This document shows positions 62,183-64,000 of a stretch of 64,000 bases of DNA, in pieces. The notes below the pieces were generated by a model that saw only the letters and a program-made list of their open reading frames with translations, ran no database searches and had not been told where the DNA came from. The position numbers were made by a program, and so were the translations under genes. This DNA is from Nocardioides daedukensis (GTDB lineage Bacteria; Actinomycetota; Actinomycetes; Propionibacteriales; Nocardioidaceae). The DNA lies in assembly GCF_013408415.1 (NCBI RefSeq), contig NZ_JACCAA010000001.1, positions 2,356,001 through 2,420,000 on the forward strand, read 5' to 3'. How positions within the stretch are numbered: position 1 is the first letter of the stretch; each line of letters begins with the position of its first letter.

Positions 62183-64000
62183 ATGTCCCCGACCCCCTCG
62201 CAGCTCCTCGCCAGCGTCCGCACGCTGGCCCCCGTGCTCGCCTCCACCGCCAAGGTGATGGTCACCGACGCTGCGTCGAAGCTGATGCCGGGCGCTCCCG
62301 ACGCTTCGCCGGAGCTCGCCGTCTCGGTGCCCGAACCTGCCGGCGCCTCGGGCTATGCCCGCCAGGTCCACGCGCAGCGCCTGGTGGCGGCCGCCCCCGA
62401 GGTCGTCGCCGACCTGGTCACCGACCTGGACCGCGCGCACGAATGGCTCACCCTGCACCTGTCCTGGCGCGGCGAGCGTCCGGCACGGATGGCTGCCGGC
62501 GAGGAGTTCGTGCAGCAGATCAAGCTGATGGACATCCCGGCCCAGGCACGCTGGCGCGTCGAGCGCGCCGACGCCAACGGCTTCGAGCTCCGCGGCACCG
62601 GCCCGATGGGCATCACCGTCGGCCTGTGGTGCACCGTGGTCGCCACCGCCGGCGGCTCCGCCGTGCGCCTCGACGGCGCCCTGGACGGCCCGCCGGTCCG
62701 TGGCCCGGTCGGTCTCACGGCCGTGCGCAGCGTCGAGACCGCGCTGACCGAGTCCCTCGAGATCCTGGCGGGCGTCCTCGACGGCGACGGCGTACGCCGC
62801 ATCCCCGACGAGCCCGTGCTCCACGAGCGCACCGGTCGAATGCTCGACCCGACCACCCCGGTCGTGATCGGCGTCGGACAGGTCGTGCAGCGCACGCCTG
62901 ATCTGGCCAACCCCGACGAGCCGGTGGCGATGGCCGCCGACGCACTGCGGGCCGCCGTGCGCGACGCCGGTGCCCAGGACGACCTCCTGGCGCGCGCCGA
63001 CCTCGTCTATGCCGTTCCCAGCGCCTCGTGGACCTACGGCAACCAGGCCGGACTCGTCGCCTCGCTCGTCGGCGCGGGCGACGCGGCCACCGTGCAGACC
63101 TCGCCGTACGGCGGCGACGGCGCCCAGCTGGCCGTCAACGACGCTGCCCTCCAGATCGCCCAGGGCAACGCCCACGTCGTTCTGGTCAGTGGCGCCGAGG
63201 CCGGAAGCACCGTCTCGGCACTGCAGTCGGATGGCCGCGAGCCCGACTGGACCCGTCAGCCCGAGGGTGCCGCCCCCGGTCGCGTGATCGGCGTCGACCG
63301 ACCGGCCAACAACGAGGCCGAGACGAGCGTCGGCCTCGGTGCGCCGATCTTCGTCTACGCACTCGTCGAGTCCGCCCTGCGCGGTGCCGCCGGCGCCCCG
63401 GTCGACGAGCACCGGGCCAGGATCGCGGACCTGTGGGCCCGCAACAGCTCCGTCGCCGCGAAGAACCCCTATGCCTGGGACCCGACCGAGCGCACCGCCG
63501 ACGAGATCGCGACCGCGACCACGGCCAACCGTGCGGTCAGCGACCCCTACACCAAGCTGATGTGCGCCAACCTCCAGGTGAACCTGGCCGCCGGCGTCAT
63601 CGTCACCAGCGTCGCCGCCGCCCACGCCCTGGGCATCGACCAGGACCGCTGGGTCTTCCTGCACGCCGGGGCCTCGGCCACCGACGAGTGGTTCGTCTCC
63701 GAGCGTGCCGACCTCGCCTCCTCCCCGGCGATCGCCGCAGCCGGAGCCGCCGTCCTCGACCACGCCGGGATCACCGTGGAGGACCTCGGCCCGATCGACC
63801 TCTACTCCTGCTTCCCGGCCGCCGTGCAGCTCGGTGCCCAGGCCCTCGGACTGCCCTGGGACGCGCCCGAGCGGCCGCTCAGCGTGACCGGTGGCCTCAC
63901 CTCGGCCGGCGGGCCCGGAAACAACTACGGACTGCACGCGGTGTCCACGATGATGCCGATGCTGCGCGAGAACCCCGAGCAGTACGGCCTGTCCAGCTCG
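62183..64000 (+). CDS. SRPBCC-thiolase fusion protein, cut by window end
   Basis: The frame starts at ATG 62183 and is still open at the window end after 606 codons. Residues about 40-215 form an SRPBCC-like domain (RAHEWLTLHLSWRG). Residues from about 230 are thiolase-like (VVIGVGQVVQRTPD, then VVLVSGAEAGSTV). Near the end, DLYSCFPAAVQ and GGLTSAGGPGNNYGLH are the C-terminal motifs of SCP-x/thiolase-like type 1 proteins. The usual N-terminal cysteine nucleophile segment is replaced by TSPYGGDGAQ, which has no cysteine. Substrate unknown. Confidence 0.85.
   Translation, partial: MSPTPSQLLASVRTLAPVLASTAKVMVTDAASKLMPGAPDASPELAVSVPEPAGASGYARQVHAQRLVAAAPEVVADLVTDLDRAHEWLTLHLSWRGERPARMAAGEEFVQQIKLMDIPAQARWRVERADANGFELRGTGPMGITVGLWCTVVATAGGSAVRLDGALDGPPVRGPVGLTAVRSVETALTESLEILAGVLDGDGVRRIPDEPVLHERTGRMLDPTTPVVIGVGQVVQRTPDLANPDEPVAMAADALRAAVRDAGAQDDLLARADLVYAVPSASWTYGNQAGLVASLVGAGDAATVQTSPYGGDGAQLAVNDAALQIAQGNAHVVLVSGAEAGSTVSALQSDGREPDWTRQPEGAAPGRVIGVDRPANNEAETSVGLGAPIFVYALVESALRGAAGAPVDEHRARIADLWARNSSVAAKNPYAWDPTERTADEIATATTANRAVSDPYTKLMCANLQVNLAAGVIVTSVAAAHALGIDQDRWVFLHAGASATDEWFVSERADLASSPAIAAAGAAVLDHAGITVEDLGPIDLYSCFPAAVQLGAQALGLPWDAPERPLSVTGGLTSAGGPGNNYGLHAVSTMMPMLRENPEQYGLSSS

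Overview
The window is chromosomal DNA from a high-GC Gram-positive bacterium and spans its replication origin. Gene order, the CrgA and DUF3566 membrane proteins, a DLW-39-type microprotein, a mycothiol-type DinB enzyme and the PknB/PbpA/RodA/PstP/FHA cluster all point to an actinobacterium. A Nocardioides-like member of the Propionibacteriales is my best guess, but this is inferred from synteny and protein style, not from a database search.

Region 1 (1-19,771) is the conserved origin block. It runs trxA end, GNAT, plsC, then leftward parB-parA-rsmG-khpB-yidC-yidD-rnpA-rpmH, then rightward dnaA-oriC-dnaN-gnd-recF-dciA-gyrB-gyrA-DUF3566. Four parS sites lie at 1.77, 3.02, 4.10 and 4.93 kb. 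Three of them sit inside coding sequence, where each encodes Val-Ser-Arg-Glu-Thr. DnaA boxes lie before parA, before and after dnaA, and before gyrB.

Region 2 (19.78-28.1 kb) starts with tRNA-Ile, a 38-residue DLW-39-like gene, tRNA-Ala and a terminator. An accessory segment follows: a two-gene HTH/nucleotidyltransferase pair (toxin-antitoxin-like), a nitrilase, an S51 peptidase, an HNH endonuclease that may be modification-dependent, an IS110 element, and a complete IS3 element (slippery heptamer T TTT TTC) that cuts off a gene fragment. A PD-(D/E)XK-like protein borders it.

Region 3 (29.1-46 kb) holds an MFS exporter, a DinB-type enzyme, a lipoprotein, SURF1, DUF3817, a helical-repeat membrane protein, cyclophilin, rhomboid protease, an internally duplicated CrgA, DUF881, and the leftward fhaA-fhaB-pstP-rodA-pbpA-pknB operon controlling growth and division. 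Two related clusters of about 22-bp repeats lie between convergent genes, and a second DnaA-box cluster lies before crgA.

Region 4 (45.1-64 kb) has tRNA-Leu, a secreted transglutaminase-like operon, SDR and TetR genes, then a sulfation operon: cysD, a cysN-cysC fusion, a cysQ-type phosphatase, a DUF1214-like protein and a sulfotransferase, preceded by a near-perfect 48-nt inverted repeat. A SigE-type sigma factor with a membrane partner, small membrane proteins, two lipoprotein or membrane genes, SRPBCC and TetR genes follow. The window ends inside an SRPBCC-thiolase fusion gene.
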